Positions 36,216-45,825 of a stretch of DNA of 64,000 nt are shown here, piece after piece. Position 1 is the stretch's first letter, and each line of letters opens with the position of its first letter. Under the pieces are notes generated by a model that was not told the DNA's origin, searched no databases, and saw nothing but the letters and a program-made list of their open reading frames with translations. The stretch spans positions 1,302,001 through 1,366,000 of the forward strand of contig CAWINY010000007.1 in assembly GCA_963837635.1 (NCBI GenBank). Direction: 5' to 3'. Origin of the DNA: CAWINY01 sp963837635. Its GTDB lineage: Bacteria; Acidobacteriota; Terriglobia; Terriglobales; Acidobacteriaceae. Position numbers and translations under genes: made by a program.

Positions 36216-37882
36216 TCGCGGCCTCATTGAAGCGTTGTGTTAGGCGTGCGGGCAGGCTACGCCGTGTCAGATTTCCGCGACTGATCAGTCGCGGCCTCAT
36301 TGAAGCCGTGCCCTGCAACGCGGCGCGCAGCCACGCACCTTATTTCCGCGACTGATCAGTCGCGGCCTCATTGAAGCTGGGCGGCGGTACAGGAAAACCA
36401 CCCGGAATACAGATTTCCGCGACTGATCAGTCGCGGCCTCATTGAAGCCGTGCAGTCCTTGTTGGTACAGACGGTTTTGGCAGATTTCCGCGACTGATCA
36501 GTCGCGGCCTCATTGAAGCGCACCCATGCGCGCCGCAACCAGCTCGGAATACTCGATTTCCGCGACTGATCAGTCGCGGCCTCATTGAAGCCTTAGCCAA
36601 TCGTTGCTCGCGATCTCGGGGGATGCGATTTCCGCGACTGATCAGTCGCGGCCTCATTGAAGCGATGCGTGCGGCCTGAACCTCGTGGGAAGCGCCAACA
36701 TTTCCGCGACTGATCAGTCGCGGCCTCATTGAAGCAAAGAGATCACAGCCACAATCGACGCTGCCGAATCATTTCCGCGACTGATCAGTCGCGGCCTCAT
36801 TGAAGCTTGTTGTCCTTGCATACCTTGACAGACGCTACCTGGATTTCCGCGACTGATCAGTCGCGGCCTCATTGAAGCACGCAATGGCTGGTAATGACCG
36901 AAACCGCAGCCCCATTTCCGCGACTGATCAGTCGCGGCCTCATTGAAGCAATCTGGTCTGCATCCACATCCACAAATGGGAGTTGATTTCCGCGACTGAT
37001 CAGTCGCGGCCTCATTGAAGCTCTGAAACTGATTGACGCCGGGCAGTGGCTGGACTCATTTCCGCGACTGATCAGTCGCGGCCTCATTGAAGCCGTTGCT
37101 GCGCTGCTCCACGCGCACGAGCCATCGCTATTTCCGCGACTGATCAGTCGCGGCCTCATTGAAGCATGTGCTGGGGCGTAACCCGCCGGCGCCGCGCGTA
37201 TATTTCCGCGACTGATCAGTCGCGGCCTCATTGAAGCAGTGCAGCGCGCCCTTCGGGTGTGCCGGGAGAATCGATTTCCGCGACTGATCAGTCGCGGTTT
37301 CATTGAAGCGGAATCCAGAGTATTGAACACTTTTTCGCACGCGCCATTTCCGCGACTGATCAGTCGCGGCCTCATTGAAGCATCGCGACCGCGCCACCGA
37401 AGTTACCGGTCGCAACATTTCCGCGACTGATCAGTCGCGGCCTCATTGAAGCTCGACCTCGCCAGCAAGGCAGCCGCAACCCTTTACATTTCCGCGACTG
37501 ATCAGTCGCGGCCTCATTGAAGCTCTTTCACCATCGTGATCTGGGTGACCAGATAGTTATTTCCGCGACTGATCAGTCGCGGCCTCATTGAAGCCTCGAT
37601 GATCTGTGCGGTATCACCTACGGCCGCGATATTTCCGCGACTGATCAGTCGCGGCCTCATTGAAGCGCCTTGCACATAAGACATGTCTGATTTGAACGCC
37701 GTAATTTCCGCGACTGATCAGTCGCGGCCTCATTGAAGCTGCTGTGAAGTCTCCCTGGCATGTACCAGCGCGGCCATTTCCGCGACTGATCAGTCGCGGC
37801 CTCATTGAAGCGTGACCCAATGGGTGCCATGCATCATCTGCGCCAGATTTCCGCGACTGATCAGTCGCGGCCTCATTGAAGC
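36216..37882 (+). CRISPR. CRISPR array, leader-distal segment (3' part of the cut repeat plus 23 repeats)
   Basis: Starts with the 18-nt end of the repeat split by element 2 (the first 8 nt are the target duplication), then full repeats from 36271 to 37847-37882. One repeat, at 37274-37309, differs from consensus by two bases (CC to TT before the CATTGAAGC end), typical of decay toward the old, leader-distal end. The last repeat is perfect and is followed after only about 35 bases by the end of a serine recombinase gene. Confidence 0.98.
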
Positions 37883-37917
37883 CGGGCCACCGCCGGTTCC
37901 ACTTTTGCAACCGGGGT

Positions 37918-39519
37918 CTATTCTGCTGAATAATTTGGAACCGCCTCGTCTGGGTGTTCTGTCCCGGCATCGACGCCTTTCAACAGCCCAGCAAACTCCG
38001 CTATTTCTTGCATAATTTGGTTCCAACATTTGCTACCGAGGGGCACCCCAGTTGTTTTTGCGGTCGCCAAGTCGCCAAAAGCCCTGAAAATAAGCCCCAA
38101 CTCGGCGGTTCGACTTTCTCCGTACACGAATCCAACGGGAAGCACCAAACGGTGGAACCGCCGCTGAAAAGAGCTGGGCAGCATATCCCATGTCTCGGGC
38201 AAGTGAATGAGAGGCTCGGTGATTTCTTCGAGATGTTCGCGGATCTCGGTGGCGTTCACCCGCACGCTCTCGGGCGCACCTTCAAGCGCGAACTGCCGTT
38301 CGGAAAGAAACGCCTTTTGCCGCCGGAATTCTTCGTCGTTGATAAGACGTTCCGCCCGCATGGTAATGAGTTCCCGCTTCTGCAGGTCCAAGCGTTCGCG
38401 CTGCTTCTTGCGGCGTGCGTGGGTTGTCTTCGAAGCCGCCAGACGCTCCTCCGCCTTTTCCGTAATCAGGCTGCCCAGCTTATCGACGAGCTCGGGTTTC
38501 GGCGCAATGCCGCCCAAGAAGGTTCGAAATTCTTCATGTACCTCCTCGGTCGCGTAGCTTGTCCGGACGCCGCACTTCGGGCGGTTGCAATGGTAATAGG
38601 CATAGCGGGCGGAGCGTCCTCGCGAAAAGCTTGCGGTCATGTACTGACGGCAGGCGGGGCAACGCACCGCGCTCCGTAGCGGGAATTCCGGCCGCTCTTT
38701 CTGATGGGGAATGCTTCGGCTTCGTCGGGAGACGATCTGCTGCACCCGCGCAAAATCCGCTTTGCTCACCATGGGGATGTGCCTGCCCTCATACTCCTCG
38801 CCTGACCATGGGTTCACGAGGACGCCGGCATAGTACCGATTCTGGAACAGCTGGCTGACGCCCTGATTGCTCAGCGGTTGGCCTGACCAGTTGTGAATGC
38901 CCCAGTTCGTCATAAGGCGCCGCATCTCGGCTTTCGTATAGGCCCCGGTCGCGAACTCCTGCCACGCCTTCTGGAGGAGGCCGAAGAGTGGCTGGTCCGG
39001 CATGTCGGGTTCCATCTTCTTTTCCCCTTTGTTCGCGCTCCGGTATCCGAGAGGGGGTCCCCAGGGGAAGATGCCCTCCTGGAGCTTGCGCTGCATACCC
39101 TGCACGGTGCGCATCGCCCGGATGTCATTATCAAACTGGGCAAAGCCCGCGAGGATCGTTTCAAGAAGCTTGCCTTCGGGATTGGCGTCGATGGGTTCGG
39201 TGACCGATACAACCCGAACCCCATATTTCAAAAGAATCGCCTTGATGTTGAAGTGGTCGCCGACGTTACGGGCGAAGCGATCAACCTTCCAGACCAGAAG
39301 AACCTCAACCTTGCCTTTATTGTCGCGACAGAAATTGAGCAGTTCAATAAGCTGCGTGCGATCCGCAAACTTGGCCGATTCGCCCTGCTCGACGAAGACC
39401 TTGAGAACGTTTATGTCGTGCGCCCGCGCGTAGTCCCGGCAGGCGGCTTGCTGTGATTCAAGGCTTGTGCCTTCAATCTGTTCTCTTGAGGACACACGGC
39501 AGTAGATAATACCGTTCAT
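37918..39519 (-). CDS. large serine recombinase (site-specific integrase)
   Basis: 533 aa. Resolvase-type catalytic domain with nucleophile S10 in YCRVSSREQIEG, then VDRFARNVGDHF and AGFAQFDNDIRAMRT, a recombinase domain (about 160-270; LSNQGVSQLFQNRYYAGVLVNP in part), a zinc ribbon (CPACRQYM ... CNRPKCG), a coiled coil with a leucine-rich run and a C-terminal domain. All the parts of a phage-type large serine integrase are present. The style closely resembles recombinases of Patescibacteria/CPR genomes as I remember them. Its 3' end lies within one spacer length of the last CRISPR repeat, so an attachment junction probably falls between 37883 and 37920. Confidence 0.9.
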   Translation of the reverse strand: MNGIIYCRVSSREQIEGTSLESQQAACRDYARAHDINVLKVFVEQGESAKFADRTQLIELLNFCRDNKGKVEVLLVWKVDRFARNVGDHFNIKAILLKYGVRVVSVTEPIDANPEGKLLETILAGFAQFDNDIRAMRTVQGMQRKLQEGIFPWGPPLGYRSANKGEKKMEPDMPDQPLFGLLQKAWQEFATGAYTKAEMRRLMTNWGIHNWSGQPLSNQGVSQLFQNRYYAGVLVNPWSGEEYEGRHIPMVSKADFARVQQIVSRRSRSIPHQKERPEFPLRSAVRCPACRQYMTASFSRGRSARYAYYHCNRPKCGVRTSYATEEVHEEFRTFLGGIAPKPELVDKLGSLITEKAEERLAASKTTHARRKKQRERLDLQKRELITMRAERLINDEEFRRQKAFLSERQFALEGAPESVRVNATEIREHLEEITEPLIHLPETWDMLPSSFQRRFHRLVLPVGFVYGESRTAELGLIFRAFGDLATAKTTGVPLGSKCWNQIMQEIAEFAGLLKGVDAGTEHPDEAVPNYSAE

Positions 39520-39618
39520 GTTTGTAGTACTTGATTGACGACTTTAGGAAAAAAACGGAGAAGTATCTGCATGCTAAGGCTTTTCTCCGGGTTCGTCAAA
39601 GGTTGGGCGGCCGTCCTT

Positions 39619-39774
39619 TTATCGTTTGCGGGATTTCTTTTCGAGGTAAATATCAAGAAGAAGCTCCGCCATGGCATGCATCTGGCGGCGTAGTTCGGCA
39701 AGCTGCGCGTCGCTGTATCCGTCGGCAGCCGACCCAAGAGATTCCCTGAATAGTCTCGCTTCGTCTTCAGCCAT
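39619..39774 (-). CDS. 51-aa helical protein upstream of the recombinase
   Basis: ATG at 39774 to TAA at 39619-39621 gives MAEDEARLFRESLGSAADGY followed by a heptad-like helix (DAQLAELRRQMHAMAELLLDIYLEKKSRKR, cited in part as AQLAELRRQMHAMAELLLD). GAGG lies 12 bases before the start. The order small gene then recombinase on the same strand, 100 bases apart, suggests a small regulator or recombination directionality factor. That role is inference. Confidence 0.55.
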   Translation of the reverse strand: MAEDEARLFRESLGSAADGYSDAQLAELRRQMHAMAELLLDIYLEKKSRKR

Positions 39775-39885
39775 CCGTCCATCCTCACATTTGCAGAATG
39801 ATTAGAAAAGTCCGGCGGAGATGCCGCGGATGGCACGCAGACGTTTTATCGAGCCGCTGTTATCCACATGCCGAGACAACGCCAA

Positions 39886-39903
39886 TTGTTATACTTCTAA
39901 CAA
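39886..39903. promoter_or_regulatory. inverted repeat between divergent genes
   Basis: TTGTTA at 39886-39891 and TAACAA at 39898-39903 flank TACTTC, between the recombinase side and the large surface-protein gene. The TATACT inside it could be a -10 box of the rightward gene, so the repeat may be an operator. Confidence 0.35.
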
Positions 39904-39956
39904 AGCCCACCATGGTCCAGGCGCGGGTCGAATAAACCAATAACAACAAAAGAGCG

Positions 39957-42900
39957 ATGAAAAAGATCCTTCGGGCCGCTGGGATGGCAGTTGCATTTGT
40001 CGCCGTTCTTGCGCAGACGGCGCATCCCGTGTATGCCGCCGCGCCGGTTCCCGCCTCAACCACGCCGCAGTCCCAGGTCATCACCGTTGCCACGGTGAAT
40101 ATCCAGAATGCGACGATCACTGGCCAGAACGGCAACACGGTGAATTTCACGTTCGACATTACGAACCGTGTGGGCGTGCAGACACAGATCAAATACGGCG
40201 TCATGCTCGTTAAGCAGTCGGGGGCCACGCAGGAGGTTTTGGACACGAAGGTTTACGACGAAACGGTAAGCCTGGGCGAGAACGACCATAAGCACATCAC
40301 GGCTTCCTACATCGCTCCGGCTTCCGCGAGTGGCACTTATATGTTCGTCGCCGAAGCAAAGAATTCCGAAGGGCTTATGTTAGGCATCGATCCCATTGGG
40401 AAGGTTACGTTCACAGCAACGAGTGGAGCGATTGAGATCGACCCCGCATCTTGCTATCTCACGGTCGAGGGCGATACTTCGAACACGAAGTATGCGCTTG
40501 TGCAGGGCGTTGATGTCCTCCCGTTCGAAACGCTCATAGCCCATTGCGACGCGATCACGAGCTCGTTCGCGACGCTGGTCACCGCAATGCCGACCTTCAC
40601 TACGTATTATCGCAGCGTTTTCGGGAAGGTTGTCGCGAGTTCGATTGGCGCTACGGTCTCTTTTGCGCCAGGAAAGGCAACTTCCCAATCCCTCGCGATC
40701 GAGAAGCCTACCGATCCTCAGGCCTATGATGCTGTGCTCATCTTTACGGACGCGCAAGGCAAGCAGATTTCGAATGGCGTAACTTTTCATTACGTGGTCC
40801 ACGGCGAGAGTGCCACGATCCAGAACGTCGTCTTCGACAAGGATGAGTACCAGGCGGGGAATACCGCGAACCTTTCCTTCTTCTGGAGCGGGCCTGCCGA
40901 TACGTTCCCAGGATCACGGTTAGGGATGACGACCTCGTCACTTTCCGTCGCCGCCACAGTCGCGGATGGGAACGGTAACTCATGCGCCGCGCCCTATGCG
41001 GGTCCGCTTAGCCAAAACAAGGACCAGATCGCGCTCTCATTTGCGGTCACGTCCGCATGCGTCAATCCAATGGCGGACGTCACGATCAAGGACCAGGACG
41101 GAAAATTCCTTGCGCATGGCACATTTGCGGCGACGACAAAATTAGTTCCCCAAGGATCGCAACGACCGTTCTCGGCGCCGATGGGGATACTTTTCCTTGC
41201 AGCCGCGATTTTTCTTATTTTTATCGTCGCCGGCGCAGTATTCCTGGTTGTGAAGAAAAGAAGAGCGGCACAATCGGTTACGACGGCACTTTTTATATTA
41301 TTTGTTGTTGGCGGAGCAGCGATACTCCGCGCGCCTGCGGCTAAGGCGGATACGTTTTTTGTACTCCCTGCTGGCACGATTGATGGTGGTGTCTATTTCG
41401 TGGTGAATATGAATAAATCTTCATATGCTCCAAATGAGACAATAGTTGTAGCAGACTATTTTTATTATCAAACGTGCGGTAATAGTAATGTATACCTTGG
41501 GTTAGAGGGCACTATAAATGGACAAACCCAAACATTGTTGTATAACACTACTGGTAATGATTATGTATCTTATGATTATTTTACCGCAACCTCTTCCCCT
41601 GGTACTTATAATGCCGCATTTCACGGAACAGTAGAAGACTGCACGTATCAGTGTGACGCACCTTGGTATATATACTGGGGAGATGAATACTATAACATTC
41701 CCTATACCGTAACCGCTCCTCCCGCAGGCACGATCAACGTCACCTCGGAGAACTCGCAGAACGGCGCCGGCGTTCCCGCAAAATGGACGGTTACCAATGG
41801 TGCCGATGGGGTGTTTGCCCAAACGCCGGTTCCCGTGCCAAACGCTCAGTATGCGAATGCTCCTGCGGATACCTACAAAATTCAAGCCAATCCATCGTCC
41901 GCCGGCTCTCTCTTCGGCCTCCGCTCCGTCGATGCATTACCCATCGCACAGAATGACGGGCATGACGCCCCCTCCCATCCTTGGGACAAGCTCCTCGCCA
42001 TCGGGAAAGACTTCATCGCCCCGCTCGCGAAGGCAAGCGGCTTCTGCGGATGGATCGGCGCAGCGCCTGGATGCGCCAGCTTCCCTTCGGCAGGAAACGC
42101 CATAAACAGCTTGAACCTCGGTGCCAACCAGACCGCCAATTTCCTCATCCTCTGGAATCCTATCGCCGCACTCAGCGCAAGCGCCGTTGCCCCGCTCACC
42201 TCGAACAACCCCAATGTCACCCAGCCCGTATCTCTCACTCTTTCGAATGTCGGCGGACCAGGATCCTCCGCTTCATGGAACGCGGCTACCCCAAGCTATG
42301 CCGGGCAGGGGAGCGGATGGCTTACGGGAATCACCCCGTCATCGGGAAACAACCTTCTTCCAGACGCCCCGCAGACCATCACGGCAACCGTGAATCCCGT
42401 CGGTCTCGCGAACGGGGTGCATACGGCGACGATTAAGTTCTGTACGGCATCGGCTCCCTGTTTTTCTTCTCCGGGCACGCCTCCTTATCCAATGAGCAAT
42501 CCGGTCACCGTCACGATCACCCTCACTGTCGCGAACGGCCCTCCGAAGATCTCACCCAGCCCCACGACCCCTGTCCCGGTCGGCGCCCCCGCACCTTTCG
42601 GATGCACCGGCGGTTCGGGTTCCTTCAACTGGACCTCGACCGGCAGTCCCGCTCCCGCGGCGGCGAACGGCACCGTCTCCTTCACTCCTGTCTACAACGC
42701 CACGGGTACGTATACGGTGAAATGTGCGGATGCTGCTGATCCTTCGCAATTCGCATCGACCCCGGTGACCATCACGCCAGGATGCTCCCTTACCGCGAGT
42801 CCCACGAAGGTTGTCGTCCCCCAATCGACGAAGCTTATCTGGAGCTGCGGTTCAAGCCTCACGCAAAGCTGTACCCTGAGTGGCGGCAGCCTCAACGAGT

Positions 42901-43061
42901 CCGCTTCCCCTTCGGGAGGTTCCGCAACGACCACCCCCGCATCCGCAACGACCTATACGCTTGCGTGCCCTTACCAGACGTGGATCGGATCGACCTATAC
43001 CGTGACCGCCACAACAAACGTGAATGTGACCGGCACCGGCAGGCAGGAGACCTCGCCGTAG
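39957..43061 (+). CDS. large surface protein, Patescibacteria-like, with internal membrane hairpin
   Basis: 1034 aa with an N-terminal signal peptide (MKKILRAAGMAVAFVAVLAQ). Residues about 30-400 are beta-rich. Two membrane segments follow: about 408-431 (MGILFLAAAIFLIFIVAGAV), a KKRR cytoplasmic turn, and about 441-460 (LFILFVVGGAAIL) ending in a signal-peptidase-like APAAKA-D. The rest (460-1034) is exported, with Ig-like domains and Cys pairs. It reads like a membrane-anchored protein fused to a second secreted protein. Codon 480-585 (about 41400-41710) is far more AT-rich than the flanks. Not recognised beyond this; probable cell-surface role. Confidence 0.7.
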   Translation: MKKILRAAGMAVAFVAVLAQTAHPVYAAAPVPASTTPQSQVITVATVNIQNATITGQNGNTVNFTFDITNRVGVQTQIKYGVMLVKQSGATQEVLDTKVYDETVSLGENDHKHITASYIAPASASGTYMFVAEAKNSEGLMLGIDPIGKVTFTATSGAIEIDPASCYLTVEGDTSNTKYALVQGVDVLPFETLIAHCDAITSSFATLVTAMPTFTTYYRSVFGKVVASSIGATVSFAPGKATSQSLAIEKPTDPQAYDAVLIFTDAQGKQISNGVTFHYVVHGESATIQNVVFDKDEYQAGNTANLSFFWSGPADTFPGSRLGMTTSSLSVAATVADGNGNSCAAPYAGPLSQNKDQIALSFAVTSACVNPMADVTIKDQDGKFLAHGTFAATTKLVPQGSQRPFSAPMGILFLAAAIFLIFIVAGAVFLVVKKRRAAQSVTTALFILFVVGGAAILRAPAAKADTFFVLPAGTIDGGVYFVVNMNKSSYAPNETIVVADYFYYQTCGNSNVYLGLEGTINGQTQTLLYNTTGNDYVSYDYFTATSSPGTYNAAFHGTVEDCTYQCDAPWYIYWGDEYYNIPYTVTAPPAGTINVTSENSQNGAGVPAKWTVTNGADGVFAQTPVPVPNAQYANAPADTYKIQANPSSAGSLFGLRSVDALPIAQNDGHDAPSHPWDKLLAIGKDFIAPLAKASGFCGWIGAAPGCASFPSAGNAINSLNLGANQTANFLILWNPIAALSASAVAPLTSNNPNVTQPVSLTLSNVGGPGSSASWNAATPSYAGQGSGWLTGITPSSGNNLLPDAPQTITATVNPVGLANGVHTATIKFCTASAPCFSSPGTPPYPMSNPVTVTITLTVANGPPKISPSPTTPVPVGAPAPFGCTGGSGSFNWTSTGSPAPAAANGTVSFTPVYNATGTYTVKCADAADPSQFASTPVTITPGCSLTASPTKVVVPQSTKLIWSCGSSLTQSCTLSGGSLNESASPSGGSATTTPASATTYTLACPYQTWIGSTYTVTATTNVNVTGTGRQETSP

Positions 43062-43093
43062 GGGGAGGATGGCATCAAATGCAAAGATAGAAA

Positions 43094-43121
43094 AAACCCT
43101 GGCCAAAATGGTCAGGGGTTT
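43094..43121 (-). terminator. terminator between convergent genes
   Basis: AAACCCTGGCCA (43094 on) pairs with TGGTCAGGGGTTT around an A-rich loop with one bulged G. On the minus strand it is followed by six T, so it mainly ends the lipoprotein transcript; it may work in both directions. Confidence 0.75.
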
Positions 43122-43153
43122 CCTGTGGAACATAAAGGAGAAAGAACAGCAGT

Positions 43154-45022
43154 TTACTTGTTTTGCATTGGCGTCATTACGACTGCGCCGGTGGCCTGGT
43201 TGATCCCGCCGGGATACAGGTTCGTACCATCGGGGGAAACGAGCGTATCGGCCGCCATAGAACCGAACGTGGACGTAAGCGGGGTTGGTATCGGAGCCTG
43301 CGTCGTGAAGTCGCCGGTGAGGTCTACGGAAGCGAAGGTGCTCCCTCCGTTTGTCTGGTCCGCATAGGTCACTATGGCTCGCCCATGGAGCTCGTCTTTC
43401 GAGAGTCCGATAGGGTCGCCGGTGAGCGCTACGGGTTTTCCCGCCGTCATGGCAAGTGTTCCGGGATCGATGCTTACCGGGATGAGCGTGTTGTCATATA
43501 GGAATACGACAACTGCTTTCCATGCGGCAGGCCCCGTCGCGATCAGTTTGACCATCCAGCCACCGTCGCCGGTTTGCAGGACCGTGGCCGATGGCGTGAG
43601 TCCGTTAAGCGGCAGCGTTGATTTCAGGTTCCCGTCCGTATCGAAGAGATCTAGGGTTGGATTCCCGCGATCGACGGAAAGGACGAAGTCGTTGCCTCCC
43701 AGCGTTTCGGCGTCAATCGCAACCGGCGATGTTCCGGCGGCGAATGTGGTGAGTGGTTGAGGTATCTGATCGCCCGTGGTCAGAAGAGTTCTCCCGATCA
43801 GGCCGTCGTAGGGCATGGTGGCGTAGACAACGCCGTTGTTTGCCGCGACCATGCCGATGGCTTTGGTTGAGGGCACTCCATTAGCTCCCGGGAAAGTGGT
43901 GTTAGTTGGGTCGGTCCATGTTAATCCCCATAGCCAGGATCCTACGAGCTGCTTCGTTTTTGCGTCGTAGCTGATGGATCCAAGTCCTCCCATCCTTGAT
44001 TCTGTCCCATCGGCCGTCCCGTCCAACTTGAATTTCTGGATGGGCATTCCGCGCGATGGAGCGTAGAAAATCTCGGTTGCGGACATCGCCATGAGCGGTG
44101 CGCGGCTGCCGAGATAGGGGATATGCACGGTGTTTGTTTTGGCGCCGTCCGAACCTGTCACGTAATAATCCAGGTTAGAGGGCGGCACGTTTGATCCGAT
44201 GCCGGCTGCTTCCGTCAGCGCGTTGCTCCCGCAGTTGTTTTGCAGGTTGCTGAGCGTCGAGGGGCTGGCGGTTCCTACTGACAACGAGTAAATCGTGTCC
44301 CCATTGCATGCTCCCGTTGCGGTAAGGTGGAGGACGACCGTATCGGCATAGTCGGCATAGAGCCGTTTTGTCGTTGTCGAAAGCGTCATCGTCCGCATCT
44401 GCACCGCGACCGTTGCTGTGCCGGACTTTGTTTTGTCCTGCACGCTTGTTGCGGTGATCGTCGCTGACGATCCTGCTGCGGTAGCGAGCGGGGTAAAGAG
44501 ACCGGTTGTGGTTATCGTGCCGGCGCTTGCCGACACTGACCACGTGACTGCCTGGCTTGGACTTCCCGTACCGTTTACCGTCGCCGCAAACTGCGCAGTG
44601 TTGTTCGCCGGAACCGTTGCCGGACCCATGACCGTCACCGATGTTACGGTGGAAGCCGGGGGAGGCGGCGGTGCCGAAGTTACGGTTACTGTCGCGGCGG
44701 CAGAAGTGCTGCCGTTCGCGTTAGTCGCGACAAGGGTGTAGGTAGTCGTCGCGGTGGGCGACACGATTTTTGTGCCGCTTGCGACTGGTGTCATGCTGCC
44801 AATGCCGTTGTCGATCGACACCGTCGTCGCGTTCGTCGTCGTCCACGCAAGCGTGGATGACTGGCCGCTCGTTATTGCCGTTGGCGTTGCCGTGAAATTC
44901 ACGGTTGGCGCTGATGTCGTCGGGGGTGTGGTTACCACCCCACCCGTGTTTCCACCGCCGCAGGCAACCTGCCACACGGCGAGACACACTACTACTGCGA
45001 ACAGCAGAATACGCCGTTTCAT
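43154..45022 (-). CDS. exported lipoprotein with Ig-like domains and propeller-like C terminus
   Basis: 622 aa. Signal peptide with lipobox WQVAC (C21) followed by GGGNTGG, then a threonine/proline linker. Residues about 40-115 and 125-210 form PKD/Ig-like domains (FTATPTAITSGQSSTLAWTT in part; VTWSVSASAGTITTTG). Residues 250-610 contain repeated short strands (VAANNGVVYATMPYDG, LDLFDTDGNLKSTLPLNG) resembling a beta-propeller. Convergent with the 1034-aa surface-protein gene. Likely displayed on the cell surface; no enzyme motif is seen. Confidence 0.75.
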   Translation of the reverse strand: MKRRILLFAVVVCLAVWQVACGGGNTGGVVTTPPTTSAPTVNFTATPTAITSGQSSTLAWTTTNATTVSIDNGIGSMTPVASGTKIVSPTATTTYTLVATNANGSTSAAATVTVTSAPPPPPASTVTSVTVMGPATVPANNTAQFAATVNGTGSPSQAVTWSVSASAGTITTTGLFTPLATAAGSSATITATSVQDKTKSGTATVAVQMRTMTLSTTTKRLYADYADTVVLHLTATGACNGDTIYSLSVGTASPSTLSNLQNNCGSNALTEAAGIGSNVPPSNLDYYVTGSDGAKTNTVHIPYLGSRAPLMAMSATEIFYAPSRGMPIQKFKLDGTADGTESRMGGLGSISYDAKTKQLVGSWLWGLTWTDPTNTTFPGANGVPSTKAIGMVAANNGVVYATMPYDGLIGRTLLTTGDQIPQPLTTFAAGTSPVAIDAETLGGNDFVLSVDRGNPTLDLFDTDGNLKSTLPLNGLTPSATVLQTGDGGWMVKLIATGPAAWKAVVVFLYDNTLIPVSIDPGTLAMTAGKPVALTGDPIGLSKDELHGRAIVTYADQTNGGSTFASVDLTGDFTTQAPIPTPLTSTFGSMAADTLVSPDGTNLYPGGINQATGAVVMTPMQNK

Positions 45023-45380
45023 AGCTTCTCCTTGAAGTTGCGGGCAGGAATTACCCGAATGAAGATTCCTAGAGTGCCTGGATTGGGTCGGGTGGTGGTA
45101 GGCGGGACGGTAATACCTGCAGCGCTATTATCTTCATGCCATAAGATAACTACTAAGTAAGGATGGCGCCCCTCGCGTCCCGAGGGAGGCGGCATCGGCA
45201 ACAGCTGACTGCTGCGCGTGCCAGAGGGCGCGCGCTGGCCTGTCGTCGGGCACAGACGAAACTGGCAAGGTTCGGCCATCCGCCTCCGCATCCTTCATTC
45301 TCATCCATCAATGCATTGGAGATACTAAGAGTACGAATAGTATCCTTGAGAAGTCAAGCAAAACCGCAGATTCAAGAAGG
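45023..45380. other. 358-base intergenic region between divergent genes
   Basis: No gene is recognised. It should hold the promoters of the lipoprotein (minus) and the small RHH-like protein (plus). The stretch 45320-45380 is AT-richer than its surroundings. Confidence 0.4.
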
Positions 45381-45578
45381 ATGAAGCGAACGGTCCAGGT
45401 GAACGTCAAAATGTCCGAAGAAGACTTCAAGCTGCTCAGGAACGCCGCGGAGAAACGCTGGCCGGACGCAATCATGACCAATTCCGGAGTCGTCCTGAGC
45501 CTGGCGCGGATGGGAGCGAAGGTCGCGATGGGCGGCGGGAAGAAGACGCGTCCTGGCGTGGCGAATCGCGGTGATTAA
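45381..45578 (+). CDS. small ribbon-helix-helix-like protein
   Basis: 65 aa. The N-terminal strand RTVQVNVKMSEEDF and the helix KLLRNAAEKRW fit a ribbon-helix-helix DNA-binding fold, with a short basic tail (GGGKKTRPG). Likely a local transcription regulator; no partner toxin is adjacent. Start ATG 45381 follows an AAGAAGGATG context with a weak Shine-Dalgarno. Confidence 0.5.
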   Translation: MKRTVQVNVKMSEEDFKLLRNAAEKRWPDAIMTNSGVVLSLARMGAKVAMGGGKKTRPGVANRGD

Positions 45579-45825
45579 CGTCCGTTGTCCATTGAAGAAC
45601 TGGCCCTCAAGCGTGGGTGGCTGGCGTGCTCTTGATTGGCGCAGAACGGGAAATTTCCGGATCGTATGAGTGATCGGGTGCTGCCGTTCTCTCACCAGAA
45701 GAGGCAGGTGGGTTTTGCCGTGCCGGCACCGCAGGTCACCTGTGCATAACCTCCCCCCTTGAGAAATCCCCAAATTCACCGATAATGAAAGGTAAGTAAC
45801 AACTAGCCAATTTTTTCCCCATCCC
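45579..45825. other. 247-base intergenic region
   Basis: No gene or structure is recognised apart from a GTGCCGGCAC palindrome around 45720-45730. Probable promoter region of the pilin-like operon. Confidence 0.35.

Noticed and set aside
12208..37882. Dozens of open frames reading MRPRLISRGN or FNEAATDQSRK repeats across the arrays
   Set aside because: They are translations of the 36-nt CRISPR repeat (period 72, divisible by 3) and have no ribosome binding sites.
20435..37882. Three separate CRISPR arrays
   Set aside because: Exact target duplications and restored spacer and repeat lengths show that a single array was interrupted twice.
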